DNA from: Thamnidium elegans
Lineage: Eukaryota > Mucoromycota > Mucoromycetes > Mucorales > Mucoraceae
Direction of reading: 5' to 3'
Assembly: GCA_025201345.1 (NCBI GenBank)
Contig: JAIXMG010000001.1
Location: forward strand, 372,001-436,000
DNA length: 64,000 bases
Positions 12,153 through 22,967 of the stretch are shown here, one piece after another. A program made the position numbers and the translations under genes. Below the pieces are notes generated by a model that saw only the letters and a list, made by a program, of their open reading frames with translations, was not told the origin of the DNA and ran no database searches. Numbering within the stretch: position 1 is the first letter of the stretch; every line of letters begins with the position of its first letter.

Positions 12153-13833
12153 ATGATACAAAAAATCTCAGGCACCAAAAAAAAGATATTTGCAGGTTCT
12201 TCTCTTTCGTTATTTTGTTATATTATGCCACAGTTATTAAAAAGGGTGGATACTCAAAGTATTCTTGTGTTCTTTAAACAACAACCAAGTTTAACTACTG
12301 TTTTGATATCAGCTGTGGCAGCTACTTCATTTGTTTATTGTTTTATTCATACCTCAACCAATGCTGCTCATGCGGTTGAGAAAAGTAGAAGAAAAGGAAT
12401 GTCTAAACGAAAACTATTGACTAAGCCAGAAGAAAAATATGCTAGTTTAAAAGTAAGCCCAAAAAAAAAGAAAAAAAAAAAAAAAAGACTAAAGTTTCAT
12501 CATATAGATTGAAAAAAGATTTGTCAACCCATTTGAAGAGTGGACAGAAATACCGTTTTATAAGACAGTGTTGTTTTGGATGGGTAGATGGAAAGGAAAT
12601 GGTATCCCTTGTGAAAAAGTATATATCTTATCAGATTTTTTTGTTTATTTATTTGTTTGTAAAAAAAAAAAATACTTAATATAATACATTACAGGAACTA
12701 GATAAAACTTTACCTGTGATGAAACCTGATTTAAATGAAATAAAAACTTGTAGTGCAGTAACATTTACTTGGTTCGGGTAAGGAATTTTTTTTTTTTTTT
12801 TTTTTTTTTTTGATTGTGGCGTAATTCATCTTTTTCTTCCTTTTTGTACTACAGTCAATCTACTTGTCTTATGACAATGAACGGATTAACTATTTTGTCA
12901 GATCCGGTTTTTAGTAAATGTTCAATTAACGATTACCTTGGTCCAAAGAGGTTAAGACCTATACCATGTCAATTGGAAGATTTTATTGATACTGTAGATA
13001 TTGTTGTTGTTTCACATGACCACTTTGATCACCTAGGTAATAGAAGATAAACATGCATTATACATACATACTAAATAATATTTTAGATGAATCTGCTGTA
13101 TATAAATTAGGAAACTCAGTTGTTTGGTATATTCCACTTGGATTGAAAAACTGGTTTTTAAAAAGAGGTGTAGATAATGTTATAGAATTAGATTGGTGGC
13201 AAGAAGTCACTCATGAAAATAGACCTGATATAGTGATTGCCTGTGTACCTGCTATGGTAAAAAAAAAACATTGACGCGAAAAGAAAAAAAGATATTAATA
13301 TATATATTTAGCATTGGAGTGGTTCAAGAACTCCGTTTGAAAAAAACAATACTTTATGGTGTAGTTATATTATCAAATCCAATACAGAAAAGATCTTTTT
13401 TTGGTATGTATACATAATCAATTAGCAACAACAAAAAAAAGGGTTGCTTATGCTATTTCTTTTTAGTGGTGACACAGGATATTGTCCGGACCTATTTAAA
13501 GCAATTGGTGAACGCTATGCACCTATTACATTAGCAGCTATACCCATTGGAAGTTTTATGCCAACTCATTTAATGCAACATCTTCATATGGGACCACAAG
13601 ACGCTATTAAAGCGCACTACGATTTAGGGAGCCCGCGTTTATCGGTGGGCATTCACTGGGGTACCTTTATGATGTCAGATGAACATTATTTAGCTCCACG
13701 ACAAGTATTAGAGCAAGCATGGAAATCCTATACCGAAGAATGTTCAACAGAAGATGAATTGAATTCAATCAGTTGTAGTAACCAAACGAAGTTTACTACT
13801 ACTGCGTTTGGTCAAACTGTAGTTTTAGATTAA
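12153..13833 (+). CDS. NAPE-hydrolysing phospholipase D-like metallo-beta-lactamase protein
   Basis: Seven exons (12153-12452, 12508-12618, 12695-12777, 12855-13036, 13087-13256, 13312-13403, 13467-13833) give 434 residues. The zinc-binding signature SHDHFDHLD (His219, His221, Asp223, His224), the metal ligand motif CGDTGYCP (Asp315), the segment AAIPIGSF and the late HWGTF...SDEHYLAP segment are those of the NAPE-PLD/yeast Fmp30 family. These enzymes release N-acylethanolamines from N-acyl-phosphatidylethanolamine; Fmp30 sits in the mitochondrial inner membrane and affects cardiolipin levels. An N-terminal hydrophobic stretch (TVLISAVAATSFVYCFI) could be a membrane anchor. The start could instead be the in-frame ATG at 12225; I cannot decide from sequence alone. 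Confidence 0.9.
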
Positions 13834-14676
13834 ACTATAAAAGAATAAATATTTCTATTTTCTAACAAAAAGAAATACTATCCATTTTTTAATGTATAAC
13901 AAACTTTTTTTTATCTGATCTATTCCAAATGCAGTAAAGATCTCAAATATAGAAAAATATTCTGTATTTTAAATCATGCGTTGCACCAAATATAATTGTA
14001 ATTTATTATACGCATTTTGTTCGTTTCAGTACGGGTAAAAAAAAAAAAAAAAAAAAAACGAGGAGAGAATTGCTTAAATAACAAATTCTGCTATTTATAC
14101 ATTCAATACTGTCTATATAAAAATTCCCATTGTAGTAATGAAAAAAAACCAGCAAATTGCAATTCTTAGTAGTACTTGGGGGGATGTTCAATTGATCTCG
14201 AAAACTAGCATTATACGTGCTGTTAACAATAGTCGGCAACTTTTTGTTTTGCGCGCGCGCGAACACACATAGAGAATAATTATAAGATTATTTTCGGGGA
14301 GGTTACTATTAAAACGTATATAGTCAATCAAAAAAGAATTTATTTTCGATTCTCTAAAGCGAAATAACATACATTATATATTTATATACAATATAACTAT
14401 CGAATTTAGTAGGCGATTTTCTCTGTTTTAAGAAACCGCCTTACAATTACAAAAATACTGGCTTAAAAGGCAATATTATTTTTTTTTAAAAAAAAGTGAC
14501 AATAGAACATCAAGAAAAAAAAAAAAAAAAAAAAAAAACTCAAGGCATATTTCCTAAATACGATAATAACTTTTAACAAAAAAATTAATGTTACTCGAAC
14601 AAAAAAAAAAAAAAAAAAAAAAGATTTTATTATTAAAGTAAAAAAAAAAAGAAAAATGGCTTCATTTATTATAAAA
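13834..14676. other. Convergent intergenic region, nothing recognised
   Basis: About 840 bp between two gene 3' ends. It is rich in A tracts (14040-14058, about 14515-14538, about 14601-14622) and holds a T9A8 tract at 14479-14495 and a short (GC)n-like GCGCGCGCGCG at about 14251. No gene is supported. Confidence 0.5.
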
Positions 14677-15744
14677 TTACATGTAATTGAGAAGTTTACA
14701 AGAACCACCTTGGTAGATATCAACGTTATCAATACGGTGTTCAGAATCCAACTTTTCATAGTGAGACATAGAGTAGACATAGAAATCAATATGGCTACCC
14801 TTGAAACTCCAAGATTTATCATCGACTAACAAACAACCGTTGTGAGTCTTGCTGGAACCAGGTACCTTCCAGCCAACGATAGAGGGAACATAAATCTTGG
14901 TGTTCTTCTTGATATCGTTAGAAGCAATAGTAATGTAGGGACGGAGAGGAGTACCGAAAGAAGTTAAACCATAAGGATCGCTCTTCTTATCGACCAATTC
15001 GAAACACTTGTAACCAGAACAAGTACAACCACCGAGGTTGACAATCTTGGAACCAACTACACCAGTACCTTCCATTACGAGTGCATCAGCATAGTTTTCA
15101 GGAACAGAACCAATTGATTCACCGTTACAGGTCTTGACGGTAACAGACTTACCACCCTTATAATCATCAGGTTGAGCAATCCAATAGTAAGTGAAAGCAG
15201 AATGAGATTGTAACTTCTTACGAGTTTCCTTGGCAGCAGCCTTTGTGGTCTTCTTGGTGGTCTTCTTCTTGGTAGATCTCTTCTTGGTGGTCTTTTTGGT
15301 GGTCTTCTTCTTGGTACTGGTCTTCTTCTTGGCGGCCAAGTTCTTGATCTTGGAAGAACCCTTCTTGACACAGTACTTTTTACCGTTGTTCAAGTTGGGA
15401 CATCCATTCTTGATTTGAGGGTTCCAATCGTAAACGTTGTTTAAAGTAATACCGTACTTCTTGGCCAACTTGACACAGTTATCACTACCAGATACAGTAT
15501 GATATTTGGAGCAGTCAGTGGCACGTTTAGTTAAAATGTGTGATTCGACATCGATTTCATCAGATAATTCAAATTCGAATTCTTCGGCATCGTCTGCGTC
15601 GAATGCAGCAAGGTAAGATTCGGCATACTCTTCGCCGCCGTGAACAACAGCAACGTTATTAGTAGATGATTGAGCTTGAACAAATTGTCCTGTGCTAAGT
15701 AAAAGTAAGCCTAGTGTGGCTAAAGAGAGAGATTGAAGGTGCAT
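14677..15744 (-). CDS. Secreted LysM plus 3D (double-psi barrel) cell-wall protein
   Basis: A single uninterrupted exon of 355 residues. Order of parts: signal peptide (1-24, ending QFVQA); an Asp/Glu-rich pro-region (about 37-68) closed by a dibasic TKR at 72-74 that looks like a Kex2 site; one LysM domain (about 78-127: YHTVSGSDNCVKLAKKYGI...WNPQI); a Lys/Thr linker of KKTT repeats (138-177); and a C-terminal domain of about 175 residues resembling the 3D family, with Asp in SNDIKKNTKIYVP, CLLVDDKS and GSHIDFYV. LysM binds chitin or peptidoglycan oligomers, and 3D domains occur in wall-remodelling lytic enzymes. Codon use is biased to AAG, ACC, ATC, TTC and GGT, and the upstream region is strongly purine/pyrimidine biased. 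Both suggest high expression. Confidence 0.85.
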   Translation of the reverse strand: MHLQSLSLATLGLLLLSTGQFVQAQSSTNNVAVVHGGEEYAESYLAAFDADDAEEFEFELSDEIDVESHILTKRATDCSKYHTVSGSDNCVKLAKKYGITLNNVYDWNPQIKNGCPNLNNGKKYCVKKGSSKIKNLAAKKKTSTKKKTTKKTTKKRSTKKKTTKKTTKAAAKETRKKLQSHSAFTYYWIAQPDDYKGGKSVTVKTCNGESIGSVPENYADALVMEGTGVVGSKIVNLGGCTCSGYKCFELVDKKSDPYGLTSFGTPLRPYITIASNDIKKNTKIYVPSIVGWKVPGSSKTHNGCLLVDDKSWSFKGSHIDFYVYSMSHYEKLDSEHRIDNVDIYQGGSCKLLNYM

Positions 15745-16809
15745 TTTCTTTTTTGTTAAATGTTGGGTTTTACTGTATTTGATTTTTGTTGAATTATTAT
15801 GACAGCGTCCCTGTTATATATATGTGAGGTTTTTTTTTATGAAAAGAAAGGAAGGGGGAGGAAGGTCTTTGTTTTTTTTTAGAGAGAGAGAGAGGGAAGG
15901 GGGAAAGAGAGGAAGCGAAATTAAACGCTGAAAAAGAAAGACTTTTAAAATAATTAAAGAAGAAGAAAAAAGAGTTTTGAAAAAAAGAAAAAATGTGAAT
16001 GAGTATTTGTAGTAAAAAAAAAAAAAAAAAGAAAGCGGGAAATCATGTAGTACAAGTATAGATTGCATTGCTTTATTAAAGTATACTTGTGTTGCCTAGT
16101 AAACTTCCGCTCATTCTATCGTACATCCTTAAAAAAAAAAAAAAAAAAGAAAGAGAGATCGCTATGAAACTTACAAGCTGGGAAGTATTAACCTTAAATT
16201 ATATAATTTTTTTTTAAAAAGTGACTAAACAAAAAAAAAGAGAAAACAAGTGCGAAATATCATTATTATACAACGCTTTTTCTTTCGATATGATATACAT
16301 ATAATAATAAAACTCGTGTGTAGAAAATAACATCCTCCTTTCTCCAAATAAGGTAAACATAATGTCTATTTTCCTTTTTTGAAATGTCCGTGTTACTCAA
16401 ATAACCTTGTTTTCGAAAATATAAGCCAAATAAGAATATGTACAATGTTTCCTATTAAAGTGATTGACCGTATATTATTGTTCTTTTTATATATATATAT
16501 TTGGGTGCTTCCTGTCCAACCCTACACCCGCTGAATCATCACATGAACCTATTGTATTCATATAGTCACAAATGATAGCAAGAAACGAATCATTATAATA
16601 AAAAGAAAAGCATGTAAAAGTACATTGCAATTATTTCAAAAAGCGAAATGACTTCTAAATTAATTAAAAAAAAACACGGTAAGGCGCGTTTTTTTTTTTT
16701 TTTTTTTTTTTTACATTTCTTTTTTAGTGGCGATTTTATTTTTACACTTATTTCCTTATTTCCACAAAATATTTAAAAATATAATATAATATACACCGAA
16801 TATATTATC
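15745..16809. promoter_or_regulatory. Divergent intergenic region with GA/CT-rich tract
   Basis: About 1.07 kb between the LysM-3D gene (minus) and the OB-fold gene (plus). At 15838-15925 the plus strand is an almost pure purine tract with (GA)n, so the minus strand is CT-rich, a common upstream feature of strongly expressed fungal genes. Poly-A runs lie at about 16015-16030 and 16131-16148, and a T run at about 16689-16712. No gene seen. Confidence 0.5.
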
Positions 16810-17710
16810 ATGTTTACAGGTTCACAAGTATTAAATATTGCTGAGGAAAACTTACATTGCCATCATTTACTTTTTATTCAAGATGTCACCTCTTCTACTT
16901 ACGATCCCCACAAAGACTGTTTTCATACTAAAACAATCAATTTATCCTTTCGAAGAGCAAAGTAAACGAAGAAAATTTTACCAAATATTGTCAATAAAAA
17001 AAATATATATTAAAAAAGTTATTATAGGTTAAATGGGATTATTGTTGCACAGGAATCATTATTGTCAAACAGTTGTATATGGTTAGGCAAGTAGTAATTT
17101 TTTTTTCTTCCCTTTTTCTTTATTAATATTTTTTTCTTTTTCTTATGTAGATGATGGTACAAGTGTAATAAGAGTAATATTACCTAAATCCATATTAAAA
17201 CGACCCTATGCTGACCAACTTCAAATTTCTAACAACGTCACCTTATTCGGTAAAATACAACTCTATAACGATACTGAACTTGTCATTGAATGTGCTGGAT
17301 TTAACATTGAAGATTCTGAAGCTTCAGAAATGTATCATTGGTTAAAAGTACTTCAGAATAGACCAAAAGTTACTGCCACTGTAGATAAAAATATGTTTTA
17401 TAGTTTATCTTCGCTACCTTCTCCAACTCGTTTACTAAAAGAGAATTTTATGCAATCACCAATAAGAGATATCAATTCTAAAAATGCAGGCTTTCAATGG
17501 TCACCTGATCACGCATTTGCTACCTCAACACCTATTCGTTCAGTACATGAGTCCCCGTTAAGAAAAATAACACATAGGCCTCTTCAAATCGATGATGATG
17601 ATGATGATGATGAGTTTGTTGATTTTGGATCAATTGATTTCGGCGCACTTGAGAATAACGCTTTACTTGAAAAGAGTAATAATAAGCGTAAATTTGATTT
17701 TAATGATTAG
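16810..17710 (+). CDS. OB-fold protein, possibly an RMI2- or STN1/RPA2-type genome-stability factor
   Basis: Three exons (16810-16961, 17028-17086, 17151-17710) join to 256 residues. The middle reads as one OB-fold: KLNGIIVAQESLLSNSCIWL, then DDGTSVIRVILP, then VTLFGKIQLYNDTELVIEC followed by a helix (SEASEMYHWLKVLQ). The pattern 'DDGT..I' between strands and 'v..fGki' is typical of ssDNA-binding or scaffold OB-folds such as RMI2, STN1 and RPA32. The C-terminal half is probably disordered: Ser/Pro-rich and ending in an Asp run and DFGALENN. The second intron begins GC (AG|GCAAGT at 17085-17092), a GC-AG intron; only this reading keeps the OB-fold open. I cannot separate the possible families without a profile search. 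Confidence 0.6.
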
Positions 17711-20582
17711 AGTAATTTGAAAACCCTGTATTTATAATAATGGGAATATATTTTGTAAAAATGGAGTGCGCATTCCTCCTTTTTGATGTGCAAAATAAAT
17801 ACGTTGTTACTTTATCGACAAGATTGGGTTTAATGTCTATAATATTCCATGTATTTTTTTTTTATTGATCATCTGCTAATTACTTTTTTTGTAATTGAAT
17901 TTTAACGATACTCGAAAAAAAGATACCGAGCCAAAACATTCTGTTTTATAAAGTTCGTCTTTGAGGGTGTACGGTATTTTTCTTACTTGAAAACCTTATT
18001 GTTTGCCTTTACGCACAGGTGAGTGGTTACACATGTATTTTTATTGTTATTTTGAAGAAGGTCTATTCTTACTCAGAACATGCAAATGCTACTTTAAAGA
18101 GGCTCTCTAATTCAAACTCTGTCCCAGAGATGTATCACATTTTTCTCAAAGTAGCCGTATATCAGCTTTTTTTTTACATAATTTATGATCAATAAACTTT
18201 TCTGATAAAATATTATCTAGCGTACCTGTTATCAATATATTGCATGTTTCTGAATATTGTTGGCGGAAGGGGGTTTTGTGTCCTCCCTCCTCAGCTTTGG
18301 AAGGCACACTATTCAGCCAAACTAAACTTTCAGACTAGTTTGAACTGATGAGAAAGATATGTTTTTCTGTGCTCGACATATAGTACCACCATTACTCGAT
18401 ACAACACGAAAGGTCAGAGTATAAATAATATAACCCTGACCACAGCAGGTACCGTATGCGTTTGTATTGAAATAGATTAAAGACTAAATATCTAGAATCG
18501 TCCACATCACGCACAAACATCCTATTATATAGAAATCGAAGTTCGTGATAAAGAAAAAAAACACTTGAAAGCATGATATATTTATGAATAAATAAGGCTA
18601 CTCATGATATTATGTATTTAACTGAAGAAGTGCGTCCATACTACGGGGTAACTTGTTACGATTTTTATTTAGCAAAATCAGAAACAATGAATCAATACGA
18701 ACTACAGACTACGCTGATGTTCGGTGTGTTAATTCTGTCAAGGAAAAAGAAGGACGATTAAAGAAAGTTTCTTGTGCCGCCACCTCAGTATGCACATATA
18801 TAAAGTTTGATTGACGTATGCTTAAACTCACAGACATAATCAGCCTGTCGAATATTTTGATCGCTCACAAGCGTCTTTAAGAACAAGATAATTAGAAAAG
18901 AAAACGTTACTGTCGAATACAGAATATAATTATAAGATATATCTAAATGAAAATTGGAGGTATATATTATGTTATTTTATATCCTATTTGGTATAATATA
19001 TCAGCCCCATACGTCTTGGTTTTGTGAATATTTATCTTTGTTAATTTGAATTCTTTTTCTTATTTCGTAATATACTCAGGGACCTTGATTGACGCTTATA
19101 ACAACTTTGCAGAAGAATACACAAAATAGTCTACATAGCAGAAACTTTATTGTTTTCATGCGTTCTTAAGAAGATCACATTTTATAAAAAAAAGTGATGA
19201 ATCATGATAATAACATTTCAAAGAAGAAGCCAGAAAAGAAGGCAGCCAATATATTTAACACGAAGAATGATTTTTCCAACTCATCAAAAGCTATGGCGAA
19301 TATTGGATCCGTTCATAACTATAATATGTTTGACTTATTTGGTTTAACCTTTGATATAATAATTGACAGTTGTGATTATGCAATGCGTACATGTAAATAA
19401 GGCGCTGGGATCACCATTATACTATATTTTACTTAATAAAGTGTACTTCTCTCGGATACATCCTTATAGGTTATATTCTTTTAATTATCTTCTGTTATTA
19501 TATTCTGTAATTGACAGTTATATTTTCTTTTGTACCTAGTTCTAAACACAGCAACCCCCTATTTTTAAACTCAAACAAACAGACAAATACATTTTTTTTT
19601 TACTTTTCTTTTCTTCGTCTTATCCACCAATTGCAATATTGGACTTTAGCTATTGTCCCTGTACTCACACTAACTTTAATTGAAGATATAGCCGACAAAA
19701 AATTACAAATATTACACATTCCTTTTTTTTTGTTACTGTAAACGAAATGTTATCTGGTGTCAACACAATAAATGTGTTTGTTTAATTCGGAAGCATCCTT
19801 TTTTTATTATTATTATTATACCCGGTATATTAATTAAAGTAATATGGCTCAAAAATACGTTGTGGCTTATATTTTAGCCACACATCAATCCTTTTTTGTT
19901 TTTATAAACAATACAAGCCTGGTGTTTTATTGTTTTTTTATAAAAAAAAAAAAAAAAAGTAGTAATCAGTTATATAGACTGAGTATTGAGTATTATAAAG
20001 CATAGAATTTCTGATAAGTAAGATCAGATAGCCTAAACCAAGTGGAATTTGTTTAACATATAGATATTTCTTTGTTCAATAGCTCTCACGGTCAGTGATG
20101 AAACTGTACTACATGTCAATAACCAAGTGATGGCTCAAGCAGTAATTTATTAGCCAGATAAACAGTTTCAAAATAAAGCAAACAAGTTAAAAGTACATAC
20201 TACTATATAACCTTTTTCTGTACCAAGAAAAATGAATTTTAATCGCACATGATTTTTGGGTTTAGATCATGACCATATAGATATAAGGTTTCAACGTGGA
20301 GCTCACCTATAGCTCTGATTTAACACTCAATTCTGTTATACAGAGATAAAACTTACCGCTAAAAAGAAAGTGTGGATCACATGTTAAAGAGCGGGTTAGC
20401 GGTAGAAATAAATCCACGTGTATTAGAGTCAAACAACAAGAATATTGTGTATCACGAATTTCATTTACAGAAACAAAAATAAATATGTATGTATAATAAA
20501 AAATAAACAGTTCATGATGGAGGAAGGGAAAAGAGAGTGATGACAATTAGAAGAAGGTATACGGTGGAATAGATAAAATATG
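17711..20582. other. Long gene-poor intergenic region
   Basis: About 2.9 kb without a supportable gene. Short ORFs (for example 19194-19400, 68 residues, Lys/Asn-rich) show no family resemblance and no linked exons. A 7-bp-stem hairpin (TGTGGCT...AGCCACA) lies at 19861-19882. No transposon terminal repeats or tRNA signatures noticed. Base composition is slightly less homopolymeric than other spacers here, so a decayed gene cannot be excluded. Confidence 0.5.
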
Positions 20583-21502
20583 TTAAGATGTGCAAGTATT
20601 AGAAGGGATTCGTAAGCTTAAAATACTCCGAACATCAGCAGTAAAACGAAGAGCGTCAAGTAACGGTAATAAATCTAGTAAACAGTCATCTTTTGGATTC
20701 GATATCCATGTTGATAAAGGAATTGCGTTTTCTATATCATTATAGTTAGAACTAAGCACATTTAAAGTATTTTTGTTTATTTTTACCTTGGCATAATTCG
20801 TAGGCTATTGGACTGTTATCTATTAAACATACTTTAGATAAGTCAGATTCAGCTATTGTAATATCTTTTAAAAAGTTTCCATCTCTTAATAAGCAAGACT
20901 ATGTATATATATATATAATAAGTTAGTTATTATACATGTAATATAACAAAAAAAAAGAAAAAAGAAAAAAAAAGACTAGTTTTACTTGTCTAAAATATCG
21001 TTGGCTAATAAATGTTTGATCTTGATCTAACCAATCTATAACAGGATCAGCATATTCAGACATGGAAGCTGTAAAAATAACGACTTTATACCATTTACTA
21101 ATCTACATATAAAAATGGTTAGTCATATATTACATAGCAGATGATGATAGCTGGAATACTGACAGTGGAAAGGAAAAAATCTACATGCGGTCTTTTATAA
21201 ACTTGATATAAAATACTTTGTTTATCACTAGTTACTTCTATTGTTTTGGTCTTTATTGAAGGACTAATATTTACTTCATTTGTACCAAGACGAACAGAGT
21301 GAACTAGTGTTTCATCCAAATCTAAAACCAACGTTTTTCCTTTATAATACTGTAGTGCAATTGTGTTATGCATGGTAGCTGGTTTTACAACAGGAGCTCT
21401 GATAAAAAGCGATTGGATATATTTGTATATAAAATTCAATAGTTGGTACAGTTGTTGAAATAGGAAAGGTTGCCTACTGTTACTATTCATCGTCTTTGGC
21501 AT
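20583..21502 (-). CDS. NEM1: Nem1/CTDNEP1-type nuclear-envelope phosphatase
   Basis: Four exons (21502-21164, 21102-20986, 20898-20787, 20731-20583) give 238 residues. The catalytic DLDETLVHS (Asp61, Asp63) identifies the HAD/FCP1-SCP family. KRPHVDFFL...[23 protein letters not shown] and [13 protein letters not shown], and the ending [14 protein letters not shown] align without gaps to CTDNEP1 as I remember it. With Spo7 it dephosphorylates lipin (Pah1), steering phosphatidate into triacylglycerol and controlling nuclear membrane growth. The N-terminus is short, with a hydrophobic stretch (about residues 12-35) suiting membrane attachment. Intron 1 uses a GTCAGT donor, chosen because it keeps the family spacing. 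The last intron was placed at the distal AG (55 nt, with a CTAAC branch point), which restores the conserved Glu-Asn. Confidence 0.9.
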
Positions 21503-21713
21503 TATTTAAATAAAGAGATTAAAGAAGAAGAAGAAGAAGAAGAAAAAAAAAAAGAGGAGATATTTATTGAATACAAGCGCCGAAAATGTGCTTTATAACG
21601 TCACTGCAAACAAACAAAAGCCCCACTTTCTTTTGCTTATTTTCCCCCCGTCTCTCTCTCTCTTTCCTTTTTACTTTTTTTTTTCTAAAAAAAAAAGTAC
21701 TCCTTTAATATAC
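21503..21713. promoter_or_regulatory. Compact divergent promoter with GAA and CT tracts
   Basis: Only 211 bp separate the NEM1-like start (minus) from the NT-C2 start (plus). The gap holds a (GAA)n tract at about 21522-21545, a CT-rich tract at about 21647-21668 and a T/A palindromic tract near 21677-21696. It very likely serves as promoter for both genes. Confidence 0.55.
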
Positions 21714-21908
21714 ATGTCTCCTTTTACACATCTTTTTATATCGAAAAGTAGAAAAGTAAACTTTGAATTATCGCTTATTATAAGAGACTTGGTAAATGTA
21801 CCATTAGTTAGTGGATATTATTATGTAAATTGGAAATTAAAGAACGCTACTCATACTACTGGTTCAACAGCCAGGTAAAAAAAAAAAAGAAGAAATAAAC
21901 TATTTCCT

Positions 21909-21943
<35 letters not shown>

Positions 21944-22642
21944 CGTGTGTGTGTGTAGAGTGCACATTAAAGACCATCAAGTTACTTGGAATCATCCCAT
22001 TAACACAATGATTCAGCTTGTTACCAATAAGCAACAAATACTTAGTTCTTGCGAATTAAAATTAGAGATACATCAAAAAGGCGGTAAAGAAATTGGCTCA
22101 TTGTCTATCAATTTGTCAGAATACGCTGGTTCAGGAGTAACAACTGAACGTTATTTATTACAAGACTGTAAATATAATTCGACAATTAAGGTATAAATAT
22201 ACATGTATATATATATTGATTACAAAAAAATAATGTACTCATTGTACAACATTTGACAGTTATCGTTACGGATGAATATAAAATCCGATTCCCTCAATAC
22301 TTTTCAAACGTAAATATTATTTTAATTGCATAAAAAAAAAAAAGATTAATTTCTCTGTATAATAGCCCGCCTTTATCAAGACAACAAATATTTAAAGATA
22401 TACCGTCTATTGTACATCATACCACAAAACCGATACCATCATCTCCTTTACTTCGAAAATCTCAGTCTGCTATTTCCTTGGTAAATATATACAAATCTAT
22501 TATTATAAAAAAAAAAAATTCAGTTCTCTTATACTCTTTAAAATAGCCAAAGTATTGCAGAATACACACTTCACAAGAGCCTTCTCCTGTTGATTTAGTG
22601 GAACAATTATTTGCTGCAAAACAAGTTCGGCTTCAAGCATAA
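21714..22642 (+). CDS. NT-C2 domain protein (EEIG1/EHBP1 N-terminal type)
   Basis: Five exons (21714-21874, 21959-22190, 22260-22309, 22366-22480, 22547-22642) encode 217 residues. The N-terminal about 150 residues follow the NT-C2 pattern: VNFELSLIIRDLVNVPLVSG, YYVNWKLK, VHIKDHQVTWN, CELKLEIHQKG, GSLSINLSEYAG and YLLQDCKYNSTIKLSL. NT-C2 domains are proposed membrane- or GTPase-binding modules found in proteins of vesicle traffic and actin organisation. The last about 65 residues are Ser/Pro/Gln-rich and unstructured-looking. Here the protein is little more than the C2 module. The long T tract at 21911-21943 is inside intron 1, just before a GTGTAG acceptor. Confidence 0.85.
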
Positions 22643-22967
22643 CTTTTATTGGCTATTTTCTCTTAATAAAAACGTCACAAAAAGCAGTGCAATTTTTTAT
22701 ATCCCCTTCTCAAATACGCATCTTTTTTTTCTTTTTTTTTTCTTTACTCATCTTGTTTCTTTTTTATATATAATAAGCACCTCTCTTTTCTTTTTTTTTT
22801 TATTAATCTCGAAGAGAAAAAAAGAAAGAAAGTCTATATAATCTTGTATAAAAGTAGTCTTTATTTTTAGGTACATTATTGCTTTATAAAAACACGTCAT
22901 TTTTTTTTTTTCAAGACTAACACTAATTATATTTTCTAGATTTTATATCAGTTTAAAAATTATATAA
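22643..22967. other. Short intergenic region upstream of PRP8
   Basis: About 325 bp of T-rich sequence between the C2 gene and PRP8. It probably contains the C2 3' UTR and the PRP8 promoter. No discrete element recognised. Confidence 0.5.

Noticed and set aside
15230..15418. Hydrophobic plus-strand ORF opposite the LysM-3D linker
   Set aside because: It is the antisense of the Lys/Thr repeats and has no independent support.
19194..19400. 68-residue Lys/Asn-rich ORF in the gene-poor spacer
   Set aside because: No family resemblance, no linked exons, length within chance for AT-rich DNA.
19861..19882. Hairpin TGTGGCT / AGCCACA
   Set aside because: A 7-bp stem in 64 kb is expected by chance; nothing around it suggests an RNA gene.
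20732..20786. Nearer AG acceptor (35-nt intron) for the last NEM1-like intron
   Set aside because: It breaks the frame before ENAIPL and leaves no branch point; the distal AG restores the family spacing exactly.
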